Part shown: piece after piece, positions 15,083 to 22,760 of the stretch
Position numbering within the stretch: position 1 is the first letter of the stretch
How the letters are laid out: every line of letters starts with the position of its first letter
Assembly: GCA_964596245.1 (NCBI GenBank)
Contig: CAZQSK010000007.1
Coordinates: 1-38,761, forward strand
Length of the DNA: 38,761 bases
Source: RHKK01 sp964596245
GTDB lineage: Bacteria; Patescibacteriota; Patescibacteriia; 2-12-FULL-60-25
Direction of reading: 5' to 3'
Notes under the pieces: model-generated
The model's input: only the letters and a program-made list of their open reading frames with translations
Databases searched by the model: none
Told to the model about the DNA's origin: nothing
Program-made: the position numbers and the translations under genes

Positions 15083-15568
15083 ATGGAAAAGCTCGCTTTT
15101 GACGCGTTCTATCGCGCCTTTGCCAAGCGCATTTACGCGTTCGTGTACTTTCGAGTTGGTGGGAATAAAGCCGTGGCCGAAGACCTGGTCCAGGACATTT
15201 TTCTTAAAGCGTTCGAGGCCTATGACCGGTTTGATCCGGCCAAGGGTAAAAGCGCCTGGATTTACACCATCGCCCGCAATCACGTCATCAACTCGATGGC
15301 GAAACAGCGACCGGCGGTGGATTTGGAAGAGATCGAAGGCATGGCAATCGTCTCAACCGATGGTCGCGAGCGCATGGCTATCGCTGATGATGAGCGTCGT
15401 TTGCTTGAGGCGATCGATGCATTGGGAGAAGAGGAGGCGCAACTCGTGCGCATGAAGTATCTCGAAGGTTGGAGCTTTGATGAGCTCGGCGAGATCATGG
15501 AGAAAACGCCCGGCGCTCTCCGAGTACAAGCCAGTCGTGCCATGAAGAAACTCAAGAAAACACTATGA
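15083..15568 (+). CDS. ECF-type RNA polymerase sigma factor
   Basis: Alternative sigma factor, 161 residues. Sigma region 2 (FDAFYRAFAKRIYAFVYFRV, then AEDLVQDIFLKAFEAYDRFD and SAWIYTIARNHVIN, residues about 5-75) and region 4 (LLEAIDALGEEEAQLVRMKYLEGWSFDELGEIME, then an HTH, about 105-158) are complete; there is no region 3. TTGACG at 15048 and TATAAA at 15063 lie upstream but are too close to form a standard pair. The stop codon overlaps the ATG of the next gene, a membrane protein with a short cytoplasmic N-terminus, which is the classic place for an anti-sigma factor. Confidence 0.92.
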   Translation: MEKLAFDAFYRAFAKRIYAFVYFRVGGNKAVAEDLVQDIFLKAFEAYDRFDPAKGKSAWIYTIARNHVINSMAKQRPAVDLEEIEGMAIVSTDGRERMAIADDERRLLEAIDALGEEEAQLVRMKYLEGWSFDELGEIMEKTPGALRVQASRAMKKLKKTL

Positions 15569-16164
15569 TGATTCGCTACAAACTTTGGAAGATCTCCAAG
15601 CGCGCCCAACCGGATGCGGCTTTTGTGGCGCGTCTTGGATCACGTTTTGCGCCGCAACGCGCACCGATGATGATTTGGCGCATGGCAAGCGCGACGCTCG
15701 CGATCGTATTGTTGTTAAGCGGCGGCACATCGGCCTACGCGTATTCCTCTGATGAGGTGTTACCCGACCACCCTTTGTATGGGCTGCGTGAAACGGTTGA
15801 ATCCGTGGAAGAGAAGGTGGCTATCACTCAGGATTCGAAACAGGCCGTACAGCGAAAACTGCTTCAGCGCCGCTTGAAGGAGATTCGTTCCATGCGTCAG
15901 CGCAAGCTGCAAGTTGCGCCGATGATGGTGAATAAAATTCAGGACCGATTGGAAAAGCTCGGTGAGAATCAAGAGACCGAGACCAGTCGCGCGGCGCAGG
16001 CCTATCGTGCATTGCTTGAGAAGCGTGCCAAGGCGCAAGATAAGCGGGAGCAAGAACGTCTGGAGGTAGAATCCGATGAGCATTTCCAGCAGCTTGAAAC
16101 GCGCATCCAGCGCTTAGAGTTACGCGCCCGCAGTTTGCGTCCAGGCGCATTGCTTCAGAGATAA
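15565..16164 (+). CDS. DUF5667-like membrane protein, candidate anti-sigma factor
   Basis: 199 residues. A short cytoplasmic part (residues 1-35), one membrane segment (MASATLAIVLLLSGGTSAYAY, about 42-60), then an extracytoplasmic helical domain that starts DEVLPDHPLYGLRETVESVEEKV and is full of Arg/Lys/Glu/Gln heptads. The PDHPLYGLRE start and the following KQAVQRKLLQRRLKEI match DUF5667. Its start overlaps the sigma gene stop (ATGA), so the two are coupled. Acting as a membrane anti-sigma or sensor is an inference from context; there is no zinc-type anti-sigma motif in the short N-terminus. Confidence 0.75.
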   Translation: MMIRYKLWKISKRAQPDAAFVARLGSRFAPQRAPMMIWRMASATLAIVLLLSGGTSAYAYSSDEVLPDHPLYGLRETVESVEEKVAITQDSKQAVQRKLLQRRLKEIRSMRQRKLQVAPMMVNKIQDRLEKLGENQETETSRAAQAYRALLEKRAKAQDKREQERLEVESDEHFQQLETRIQRLELRARSLRPGALLQR

Positions 16165-16184
16165 GCGCGTGGTTCCATGGAGAC

Positions 16185-17216
16185 ATGGACCTCACGCGTG
16201 ATATTCGCGGATCCGTGATTCTGACTGATACGGAGTCACGGATTTTGTATGCGTCGCGTGGGATGAGTGATCGGATGGGTTTTGATCAGCCCGAAGTCAT
16301 TGGGAAGCGACCATCAGAACTTTGGGGCGGTCACATGGGACGGCCTTTTTATGTTCGCATGTGGCAATTGATAGCCAAGGGCGTGCCGTTTATTGGGACG
16401 GTGCGCAATCGCCGCAAGAACGGCCAAGATGTCGAGACACCTCTCTATATCGCGCCGCTACACGGTGAGGCTGGAGTGGAAGGATATCTCGCCCTTCAGC
16501 CTGAGGCAGACTCGCTCGATTTTCGAGACGAGTTTTTGTTGGCGGCGAATGCCGAAGCGGCTCCGGTGCGCCTTCAGGATTTGCTTGAAGATCGATTTGG
16601 TTGGAAGGCGGATGTACGAGCTGAGCGACGCTCTACATTACTTGATTTGTTGGCCCGTACCTTGGTTGATCCGTTGCGTCAGCGCTTTCAGTCGCGCGTG
16701 GACGATGCGGAGCTCATTCGACAGGCAAAAGCAGATGGGGAGGCGTTCGGATTGCTCGTCGCAAAATATCTGGGAACCGTACGACGATACTTTCAATATC
16801 GTTTGTCAGATGCGGATTTGGCGGAAGATTTGGCGCAAGAAACATTTGAGCGAGCATTCCGCGCATTGCCCAGATTTGAGTCGAGTAACGCTTCGTATCA
16901 GACCTATTTGCTTCAAATCGCGCATAATCTTCTCGTGAGCGAGTACCGTCGCGGTGTCCCGCCCGTTTCGCAAGATGACGTGGCGCACATGACTTGGTTG
17001 GAACGGCTTGAGGCAAAGGATGAGGTTGACCGCGCCATGGGTTTGCTTGAACCTTTGGATCGGGAGGTGCTGAAGTTCTTTTATCAGGAAGGGTATTCGA
17101 TCCGCGAGATCGCGGCGCGGTTCTCAGCGAGTGAAAATGCCATAAAACTACGATTATCAAGGGCAAGACGGCGCATGGCCGCGCATGCCAATAGAAACGA
17201 AAAAGGTGTCGCATGA
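16185..17216 (+). CDS. PAS domain-ECF sigma factor fusion
   Basis: 343 residues. The N-terminal 110 residues form a PAS-like sensor (GSVILTDTESRILYASRGMS, then VIGKRPSELWGGH, then RNRRKNGQDVETPLYIAPLH, EGYLALQPE). A helical linker (about 115-185) follows, then sigma region 2 (FGLLVAKYLGTVRRYFQYRL, DLAEDLAQETFERAFRALPR, QTYLLQIAHNLLVSEYRR) and region 4 (LEPLDREVLKFFYQEGYSIREIAARFSASENAIKLRLSR written in part: FYQEGYSIREIAARF). It starts 20 bases after the DUF5667-like gene. The domain order suggests a one-protein signal-to-promoter switch. The PAS ligand cannot be predicted. The stop lies within a terminator hairpin. Confidence 0.85.
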   Translation: MDLTRDIRGSVILTDTESRILYASRGMSDRMGFDQPEVIGKRPSELWGGHMGRPFYVRMWQLIAKGVPFIGTVRNRRKNGQDVETPLYIAPLHGEAGVEGYLALQPEADSLDFRDEFLLAANAEAAPVRLQDLLEDRFGWKADVRAERRSTLLDLLARTLVDPLRQRFQSRVDDAELIRQAKADGEAFGLLVAKYLGTVRRYFQYRLSDADLAEDLAQETFERAFRALPRFESSNASYQTYLLQIAHNLLVSEYRRGVPPVSQDDVAHMTWLERLEAKDEVDRAMGLLEPLDREVLKFFYQEGYSIREIAARFSASENAIKLRLSRARRRMAAHANRNEKGVA

Positions 17217-17226
17217 CACCTTTTTT
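17201..17226 (+). terminator. Intrinsic terminator of the PAS-sigma gene
   Basis: AAAAGGTGTC, loop GCAT, GACACC followed by TTTTTT. The hairpin overlaps the last codons and the TGA stop (17214-17216). Confidence 0.85.
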
Positions 17227-17267
17227 CTTTTTGGGCGTTTAAGAAGGTGCTCATTCATACAATCCTT

Positions 17268-19382
17268 ATGACCATCTGCAAGATACAAAAAAGAAATGGG
17301 GCCATCGTTGATTTTGATGTGGGAAAAATTCGTATTGCCGTGGACAAAGCAGCAAAAGCGCTTGGCGTGGACGGGGCCACGGTTGCTGCTGCTGTTGCCG
17401 ATGATGTGTTGCAACAGCTTGAGCAGTTGTATGACGGGGGAGTGCCAACGGTAGAGCAGGTGCAAGACGAGGTTGAGGAGGCTCTCATTCGTCGCGGCTA
17501 TGCTGAGATGGCCAAGGCCTATATTCTCTATCGTGAAAAGCGGCGAGAAGCGCGAGAAACGCGCGACGTTGTGGTGGAGGTTGGGAAGACGATTTCGGAA
17601 TATCTGGAAAGAAGCGACTGGCGCGTAGAAGCGAACTCGAATCAGGGGTATTCACTTGGCGGGATGATCCTGAATACGGCAGGGAAGGTCACCGCGAACT
17701 ATTGGCTTTCGCATGTCTATCCCAAGGAGATCGGGGATGCGCATCGAAATGCGGATATCCACGTACATGATCTCGACATGTTTTCTGGATATTGTGCGGG
17801 TTGGAGCCTGCGCGCGTTATTGGAAGAGGGGTTTAATGGTGTGCCAGGCAAGATCGAATCGGGACCTCCTAAGCATCTGTCTTCGGCCGTAGCGCAGATG
17901 GTGAATTTTCTCGGAACATTGCAGAACGAATGGGCCGGAGCGCAGGCATTTTCAAGTTTTGATACGTATCTTGCGCCATTCGTGAAAAAATTCGAGTTGG
18001 AAACGCGTGCGGAACTCGCGAAGGCAGGAGCCAGCTTTCCAAATGAAGAACAACGTAACCGATATGTCGGTGAGAAAGTGCGTGACTATGTAAAGCAAAA
18101 TCTCCAGTCATTCGTGTTTAACATGAATGTTCCTTCCCGCTGGGGAACGCAGACCCCGTTCACAAACGTGACGCTTGATTGGGTGTGCCCAGAAGACTTG
18201 AAGGACCGAAGATTGATTCTCGGCGGCAAAGAATTTCCGTACACATTCGGCGAGCTTCAGTCGGAAATGCATTTGTTGAATGAGGTATTTATCGAAGTGA
18301 TGACCGAAGGCGATCGGAACGGTCGCACATTCACCTTCCCGATCCCAACGTACAATATTGGGAAGGATTTTGATTGGCATGATCCGAAAGCGCTTCCGTT
18401 GTTTGAGATGACGGCGAAGTATGGAACGCCGTACTTCCAGAACTTCATCAATTCCGATTTGAAGCCGGGTGATGTTCGATCAATGTGCTGCCGTTTGCAA
18501 CTCGATTTGAAGGAATTGCGTAAGCGTGGCGGTGGATTGTTCGGTTCTGCCGAAATGACCGGTTCCATCGGCGTCGTCACAATAAACGCGGCCCGTCTCG
18601 GGTATCTCGCCAAGGGTTCGAAAGAAGTGTTCATGACGAGGTTGGGTCGTCTCATGGATTTGGCCCGCGTTTCACTCGAGCTGAAGCGTAAGGTGATTCA
18701 AACCTGGATCGATCGGGGATTGTTTCCTTATACGAAACGCTATCTTCCTTCGCTACGCAGTCACTTTTCTACCATCGGGATTAATGGCGTGAATGAGGCG
18801 ATACGGAACATCACGCAGGACAAGGAGAATATCACCACGCCAGAAGGTATGGCTTTTGCGACTGAGGTTTTGGATTTTATGCGCGCGAAGCTCACGACCT
18901 ATCAGGAAGAGACGGGCCATCTCTACAATCTTGAGGCGACGCCGGCCGAAGGGACGACTTATCGTTTTGCGAAAGAAGATCGTCGTCGTTTTCCGGATAT
19001 TCTGCAGGCGGGTACGGCTGAGGCTCCGTTCTATACAAATTCGACGCAAATTCCTGTCGGCTTCACGGACGATGTATTTGAAGCCTTGGAAATGCAAGAC
19101 GGCCTGCAGACCAAATACACGGGCGGAACCGTCCTTCACTGCTACATGAGTGAGCGGTTGAGCTCTGGTGAGGCATGTCGAGATCTGGTGCGGAAAGTAC
19201 TAACAAATTTCCGTTTGCCGTATATCACGATTACGCCCACGTTCTCCATTTGTCCGCGCCACGGCTATTTGAATGGGGAATGGGATTATTGTCCCCGCTG
19301 TGACGAAGAAATTGGTGTGAGTGCCCCTCATCTAGATGAGGTGGTGCGCGAAAAACACACGTCGGCTATCGCACATATTTAA
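17268..19382 (+). CDS. nrdD: Anaerobic ribonucleoside-triphosphate reductase, large part (no glycyl-radical tail)
   Basis: Class III ribonucleotide reductase making dNTPs without oxygen. 704 residues from ATG 17268; an earlier in-frame GTG (17247) lacks a usable site. ATP-cone at residues about 1-95 (CKIQKRNGAIVDFDVGKIRIAVDKA in part: IQKRNGAIVDFDVGKI). The catalytic barrel includes the Cys pair in RSMCCRL (Cys407, Cys408), a short zinc site CPRH/CPRC (662-678) and HLYNLEATPAEGTTYRFAKED. The C-terminus stops at HTSAIAHI, before the RVxGY glycyl-radical loop found in the family. That loop is encoded by the next small ORF in another frame. Either a natural split, a frameshift, or a sequence error. 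Confidence 0.93.
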   Translation: MTICKIQKRNGAIVDFDVGKIRIAVDKAAKALGVDGATVAAAVADDVLQQLEQLYDGGVPTVEQVQDEVEEALIRRGYAEMAKAYILYREKRREARETRDVVVEVGKTISEYLERSDWRVEANSNQGYSLGGMILNTAGKVTANYWLSHVYPKEIGDAHRNADIHVHDLDMFSGYCAGWSLRALLEEGFNGVPGKIESGPPKHLSSAVAQMVNFLGTLQNEWAGAQAFSSFDTYLAPFVKKFELETRAELAKAGASFPNEEQRNRYVGEKVRDYVKQNLQSFVFNMNVPSRWGTQTPFTNVTLDWVCPEDLKDRRLILGGKEFPYTFGELQSEMHLLNEVFIEVMTEGDRNGRTFTFPIPTYNIGKDFDWHDPKALPLFEMTAKYGTPYFQNFINSDLKPGDVRSMCCRLQLDLKELRKRGGGLFGSAEMTGSIGVVTINAARLGYLAKGSKEVFMTRLGRLMDLARVSLELKRKVIQTWIDRGLFPYTKRYLPSLRSHFSTIGINGVNEAIRNITQDKENITTPEGMAFATEVLDFMRAKLTTYQEETGHLYNLEATPAEGTTYRFAKEDRRRFPDILQAGTAEAPFYTNSTQIPVGFTDDVFEALEMQDGLQTKYTGGTVLHCYMSERLSSGEACRDLVRKVLTNFRLPYITITPTFSICPRHGYLNGEWDYCPRCDEEIGVSAPHLDEVVREKHTSAIAHI

Positions 19383-19404
19383 TTCGATCTTTCTCCTCTC
19401 TCAT

Positions 19405-19587
19405 ATGACCGCTACTCCTCGTACCCGTACCCGCTGTGAAGTTTGGACACGTGTGATGGGCTATCATCGCCCTGTGTCATTCTTCAATCCCGGAAAGAAG
19501 TCCGAACATTATTCGCGCAAACACTTTACGGAATGTGTGGCCGCGAATAGGGATTTCAAACTGAAGCAGACCATGGCACGAGCATGA
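19405..19587 (+). CDS. Separate glycyl-radical domain of anaerobic ribonucleotide reductase
   Basis: 60 residues from ATG 19405. The sequence RCEVWTRVMGYHRPVSFFNPGKKSEHYSRKHF matches the C-terminal end of NrdD (given in parts: CEVWTRVMGYHRP, FNPGKKSEHYSRKHF). The glycyl-radical Gly would be Gly19 in RVMGY. It is in a different frame from the large ORF, 22 bases beyond its stop, and its stop overlaps the nrdG start (ATGA), so it is translated and coupled to the activase. No Shine-Dalgarno is seen before the ATG. If real, the radical would be carried in trans on a small protein, as GrcA does for pyruvate formate-lyase. A frameshift is the simpler alternative. Confidence 0.8.
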   Translation: MTATPRTRTRCEVWTRVMGYHRPVSFFNPGKKSEHYSRKHFTECVAANRDFKLKQTMARA

Positions 19588-20285
19588 AGTTTAGTGCGAT
19601 TCAACCGTTTACGGTTCTGGACTATCCAGACAAAGTCGCCTGCATCGTGTTTACGCCGGGATGTAATTTTCGTTGTGGCTATTGCCATAATCCGGAGTTC
19701 GTTATCCCGGAGCAGATCAAGAAGTTGGAACCCGATTTTCTTGATGAAGAAACGATCTTCCGTTTTCTCGAGCGTCGTAAGGGGTTGCTCGATGGCATCG
19801 TGATTACCGGTGGCGAACCGACGCTTCAGGGCGGTTTGCCGGACTTCATTCGTCGAGTAAAGGGGATGGGGTTTCTTGTGAAGCTTGATACAAATGGCAG
19901 CAGGCCCGAGATCCTGAAAGGATTATTTGATGAGGGGCTACTGGATTACGTCGCCATGGATGTCAAAACCTCACTTGAGGGGTACCCTGATCTCGTTGGA
20001 GGCTGTATTCGACTGGAGGCCATCATGATGAGCATTGAGCTCATTCGTGAACGCGCTCCTGATTATGAGTTTCGCACGACCCTAGTCAGAGGTATTCATG
20101 GACCTCATGAGATTGAGGGGATTCGTTCTTTGGTCGCCGGAGCTCGTCGATATGCCTTACAAAAATTCCGTCCCTCGATCACTCTAGATCCGGCGCTATC
20201 TAACCACTTACCTCCCGATGAGGCGGAGATGCGATATATTGCCGAGGTATTTCGTCCGCATGTTGGTCAACTCATTCTTCGATAG
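19584..20285 (+). CDS. nrdG: Anaerobic RNR-activating radical SAM enzyme
   Basis: Uses S-adenosylmethionine and a 4Fe-4S cluster to put the radical on the glycine of NrdD. 233 residues. The radical SAM motif CNFRCGYC (Cys27, Cys31, Cys34) is preceded by FTPGC, the SAM-binding GGEPTLQ is near residue 73, and the barrel continues through TNGSRPE and MDVKTS. Length and start (MKFSAIQPFTVLDYPDKVACIVF in part: FTVLDYPDKVACIVFTPG) fit the NrdG/activase-like family. ATG overlaps the TGA of the glycyl-radical ORF. Functions with the two upstream ORFs as one operon. Confidence 0.93.
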   Translation: MKFSAIQPFTVLDYPDKVACIVFTPGCNFRCGYCHNPEFVIPEQIKKLEPDFLDEETIFRFLERRKGLLDGIVITGGEPTLQGGLPDFIRRVKGMGFLVKLDTNGSRPEILKGLFDEGLLDYVAMDVKTSLEGYPDLVGGCIRLEAIMMSIELIRERAPDYEFRTTLVRGIHGPHEIEGIRSLVAGARRYALQKFRPSITLDPALSNHLPPDEAEMRYIAEVFRPHVGQLILR

Positions 20286-20292
20286 ACTTCAT

Positions 20293-20751
20293 ATGTCACA
20301 ATCACAACGCATCTCTTTATTTGCTCTGCGCCTGGTTCTTGGTTGGCTGTATTTTTACGCCGGCATTACCAAGGTGCTGAATCCGGAATGGTCTGCTGCC
20401 GGTTATCTGAAGGGTGCAAAAGTCTTTGCTGGTTTTTATCAATGGATGCTTGGTCCGAGTATTCTGCCTGTCGTGAATTTTCTGAACGAATGGGGACTAC
20501 TTCTTCTAGGTGTTTCGCTGTTGTTGGGTGTCTTTGTACGCGCGAGTTCCGTGCTCGGTGTTCTCCTGATGGCGCTCTACTATATCCCGCTTGGTTTTCC
20601 GTACCCGAACTCCCACGCCTTCATTGTAGATGAACACGTGATCTATTCTTCCGGTCTGATTTTGCTCTTCACATTTAACGCCGGTACGGTCTGGGGATTG
20701 GATACCTGGGTATCGAGGAAGCTCGCGGCCCTCTACCCCAAATCGAAGTAA
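20293..20751 (+). CDS. DoxX/TQO small-subunit-like membrane protein
   Basis: Integral membrane protein, 152 residues from ATG 20293, 7 bases after nrdG. Four hydrophobic segments: LFALRLVLGWLYFYAGITKVL, FLNEWGLLLLGVSLLLGVFV, SSVLGVLLMALYYIPLG and HVIYSSGLILLFTFNAG. The R-L..GW.F..AG..K pattern in the first segment and G..LLLGV in the second are typical of DoxX-type proteins. In other bacteria such proteins are linked to quinone or thiosulfate metabolism or thiol redox. Its role here is unknown; position next to the oxygen-sensitive RNR genes is suggestive only. Confidence 0.82.
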   Translation: MSQSQRISLFALRLVLGWLYFYAGITKVLNPEWSAAGYLKGAKVFAGFYQWMLGPSILPVVNFLNEWGLLLLGVSLLLGVFVRASSVLGVLLMALYYIPLGFPYPNSHAFIVDEHVIYSSGLILLFTFNAGTVWGLDTWVSRKLAALYPKSK

Positions 20752-20768
20752 TAAGCTACCGTTTCCGC

Positions 20769-22163
20769 ATGCTTACGCTGTGGAATACGACTTCTCGCTC
20801 GCTTGAGGAGTTCAAACCCATCAAAAAAGGGGAGGTGGGATTGTATACCTGTGGACCAACCGTCTATAACCCGGCGACTATCGCGAATTTTCGTACCTAC
20901 ATCTTTGAAGATGTCTTGAAGCGTACGTTGGAGCTGTTTGGAAACAAGGTTCATCACGTGATGAACATCACCGATGTGGGCCACTTGGTCGGTGACGGGG
21001 ACATGGGCGAAGATAAGGTCGAGCGCGAGGCGGCTAAGACCGGCAAAAGCGCTTGGGACATCGCCAAGATGTATGAACAGCGTTTTGAGGCCGATGCCGT
21101 GCGTTTGAATATCCAGCTTCCGCAAGGCAAGGACCGTCCGCATGCAACGGATTACATTCAAGAACAGATCGATCTCGTAAAAACATTGGAGGAAAAGGGA
21201 TATACCTACAAAACCAGCGATGGTATCTATTTTGATACGTCCAAGTTCCCCGCATATGGAAATTTCTCCGGACAAAAGATGGAGGAGAAAGAGGCGGGCG
21301 CACGTGTCGAAGTGAATGATGAGAAAAAACATCCGGCTGACTTCGCGCTTTGGAAGTTCAGCCTTTCGACAAGCTCAGGGTCTAAACGTCAGATGGAATG
21401 GGAGTCGCCATGGGGGACGGGCTTCCCGGGTTGGCATGTGGAATGCTCGGCGATGTCGCGATCGCTGCTCGGCCAGCCTTTTGATATTCATTGTGGCGGC
21501 GTTGATCACATTCCGGTGCACCACGAAAACGAAATCGCGCAGTCCGAGGCCGCGTATCCCGACGAAACGCCGATGGCGCATTATTGGTTGCATGGCGAGT
21601 TTCTTTTGGTGAATGGCGGTCGCATGGGGAAGTCCGAAGGGAATGCCTACACGGTTGATGATTTGATCACCAAGGGTTTTGATCCGATTGCTTATCGTTA
21701 TTATTGCCTTGGCACGCACTACCGCTCCAAGCTCAACTTCACCTGGGAGGGGATGGAGGGCGCGCAAAACGCGCTTCATAAACTGCGCGCCGCGGTTCGT
21801 AACCTTCCCGATGCCGGAAGCGATCCGTTTGTCCCGCCGGTTTTTGCCGAGGCGATTGAAGAAGATCTGAATACATCCAAAGGCTTGGCTGCCATGTGGG
21901 AATTATTGGGTTCATCTGTCTCAGACGAAGAAAAAGCCCGCTCCATTCGCAGTATGGATCAGGTTCTTGGTCTTGGCTTGTCGGAGATTCTCGGCAAGAA
22001 AATCGAAGCACCGACTGACGTGATTGCCTTGGCAGAAGAACGTTTTGAAGTGCGTAAAAACAAGGACTGGGCCAAGTCTGATGAGCTGCGTGATGCCATC
22101 AAAGCCAAGGGCTGGATCGTTGAAGATACGAAAGACGGATACAAACTGACACCGGAGGCGTAA
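20769..22163 (+). CDS. cysS: Cysteinyl-tRNA synthetase with altered HIGH motif
   Basis: Charges tRNA-Cys. 464 residues, class I synthetase. Recognisable parts: Cys28 in TCGPTVYN, GYTYKTSDGIYFDTSKFPAYG, GWHVECSAM (Cys226), HHENEIAQSE (251 onward), the KMSKS equivalent RMGKS (285-289) and a helical anticodon-binding region with KDWAKSDELRDAI. Three points are odd. The HIGH position reads TIAN (37-40), lacking both the first His and the Gly. Residues 199-205 (LSTSSGS) come from a short dispersed repeat at 21363-21380. There is no Shine-Dalgarno. Everything else looks functional, so I do not call it a pseudogene. The gene follows the DoxX-like gene by 17 bases. Confidence 0.93.
   Translation: MLTLWNTTSRSLEEFKPIKKGEVGLYTCGPTVYNPATIANFRTYIFEDVLKRTLELFGNKVHHVMNITDVGHLVGDGDMGEDKVEREAAKTGKSAWDIAKMYEQRFEADAVRLNIQLPQGKDRPHATDYIQEQIDLVKTLEEKGYTYKTSDGIYFDTSKFPAYGNFSGQKMEEKEAGARVEVNDEKKHPADFALWKFSLSTSSGSKRQMEWESPWGTGFPGWHVECSAMSRSLLGQPFDIHCGGVDHIPVHHENEIAQSEAAYPDETPMAHYWLHGEFLLVNGGRMGKSEGNAYTVDDLITKGFDPIAYRYYCLGTHYRSKLNFTWEGMEGAQNALHKLRAAVRNLPDAGSDPFVPPVFAEAIEEDLNTSKGLAAMWELLGSSVSDEEKARSIRSMDQVLGLGLSEILGKKIEAPTDVIALAEERFEVRKNKDWAKSDELRDAIKAKGWIVEDTKDGYKLTPEA
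21363..21380 (+). repeat. Short dispersed repeat inside cysS
   Basis: CTTTCGACAAGCTCAGGG, sharing TTCGACAAGCTCAGG with the element after dnaK. It is read in frame as LSTSSG within a loop between WKF and the ESPWG segment, where the family has a short variable loop. Confidence 0.65.
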
Positions 22164-22167
22164 AATC

Positions 22168-22176
22168 TGCTATACT
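22168..22176 (+). promoter_or_regulatory. Extended -10 promoter of gene 22183
   Basis: TGCTATACT (TGnTATACT), with CTGACA 19 bases upstream of the -10 (22146-22151). The -10 ends 6 bases before the ATG, so the message is probably leaderless. Confidence 0.6.
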
Positions 22177-22182
22177 TTCCGC

Positions 22183-22752
22183 ATGTCCGACACGGGCTTT
22201 TTAGGCGGTTCACCGGCAGAACAAATGCCGAAACCGGTTGAAGTTCCGGAAGCGGCTGTTGAAGCCGTGGATGATGTTGCCGTCGCAGAACGCGAAGCCT
22301 TGAAAGAGATGACGGCCGAGTCGCAGCAAGAAGGATTTTTGGAACAGGCGATCGAAGCAGAGGAGGCGCCGACTACGACCATCAATCCGGCGGCGCCAAT
22401 CGGTCAGGCGCCAACGGTGGCGGCGGAACCCGTTACCAAGGACGAGGTCACGCTCGAGGTCGAGCGTATCCTCGAAGAGGGTTTGGGCGAATACGTTCCG
22501 GACATGCCGGAAGAGGCTCGTCAGCGTTTTCTGAAAAAGGGTGGCGAAGTGGCGGCCCAGCTTTCCGTTGCTGTGCGTACATTGAATGTCCAGGTCGCGA
22601 TCGTCGTCGAGCTTATTAAGGAATGGCTCATGACCATCCCGGGCGTGAACCGCTATTTCATCGAACAGGAATCAAAAATCAAAACGGATTTGTTGGTTCA
22701 GCTGGCGAATGCCAAGCGCGAAGAAAAATACGGGGTGCCAAATCAAGTCTAA
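22183..22752 (+). CDS. Acidic conserved protein paired with the T4SS-type ATPase
   Basis: 189 residues, function unknown. The N-terminal half is acidic, Pro/Ala/Glu-rich and probably disordered (PKPVEVPEAAVEAVDDVAV). The C-terminal half (about 85-189) is helical and looks conserved: EVERILEEGLGEYVPDMP, RQRFLKKGGEVAAQL, then VVELIKEWLMTIPGVNRYFIEQE and a basic tail. From memory, proteins with this C-terminal IPGVNR-x-F-x-EQE-x-KIKTD pattern lie next to a T4SS-like ATPase in many CPR genomes. The gene ends 8 bases before that ATPase here. No membrane segment is certain; one amphipathic stretch (QVAIVVELIKEWLMTI) could touch the membrane. Confidence 0.72.
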   Translation: MSDTGFLGGSPAEQMPKPVEVPEAAVEAVDDVAVAEREALKEMTAESQQEGFLEQAIEAEEAPTTTINPAAPIGQAPTVAAEPVTKDEVTLEVERILEEGLGEYVPDMPEEARQRFLKKGGEVAAQLSVAVRTLNVQVAIVVELIKEWLMTIPGVNRYFIEQESKIKTDLLVQLANAKREEKYGVPNQV

Positions 22753-22760
22753 CCACGGCC

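Noticed and set aside
20769..22163. cysS as a pseudogene because of the missing HIGH motif.
   Set aside because: The frame is intact over 464 residues and all other motifs are present, so an altered enzyme is more likely.
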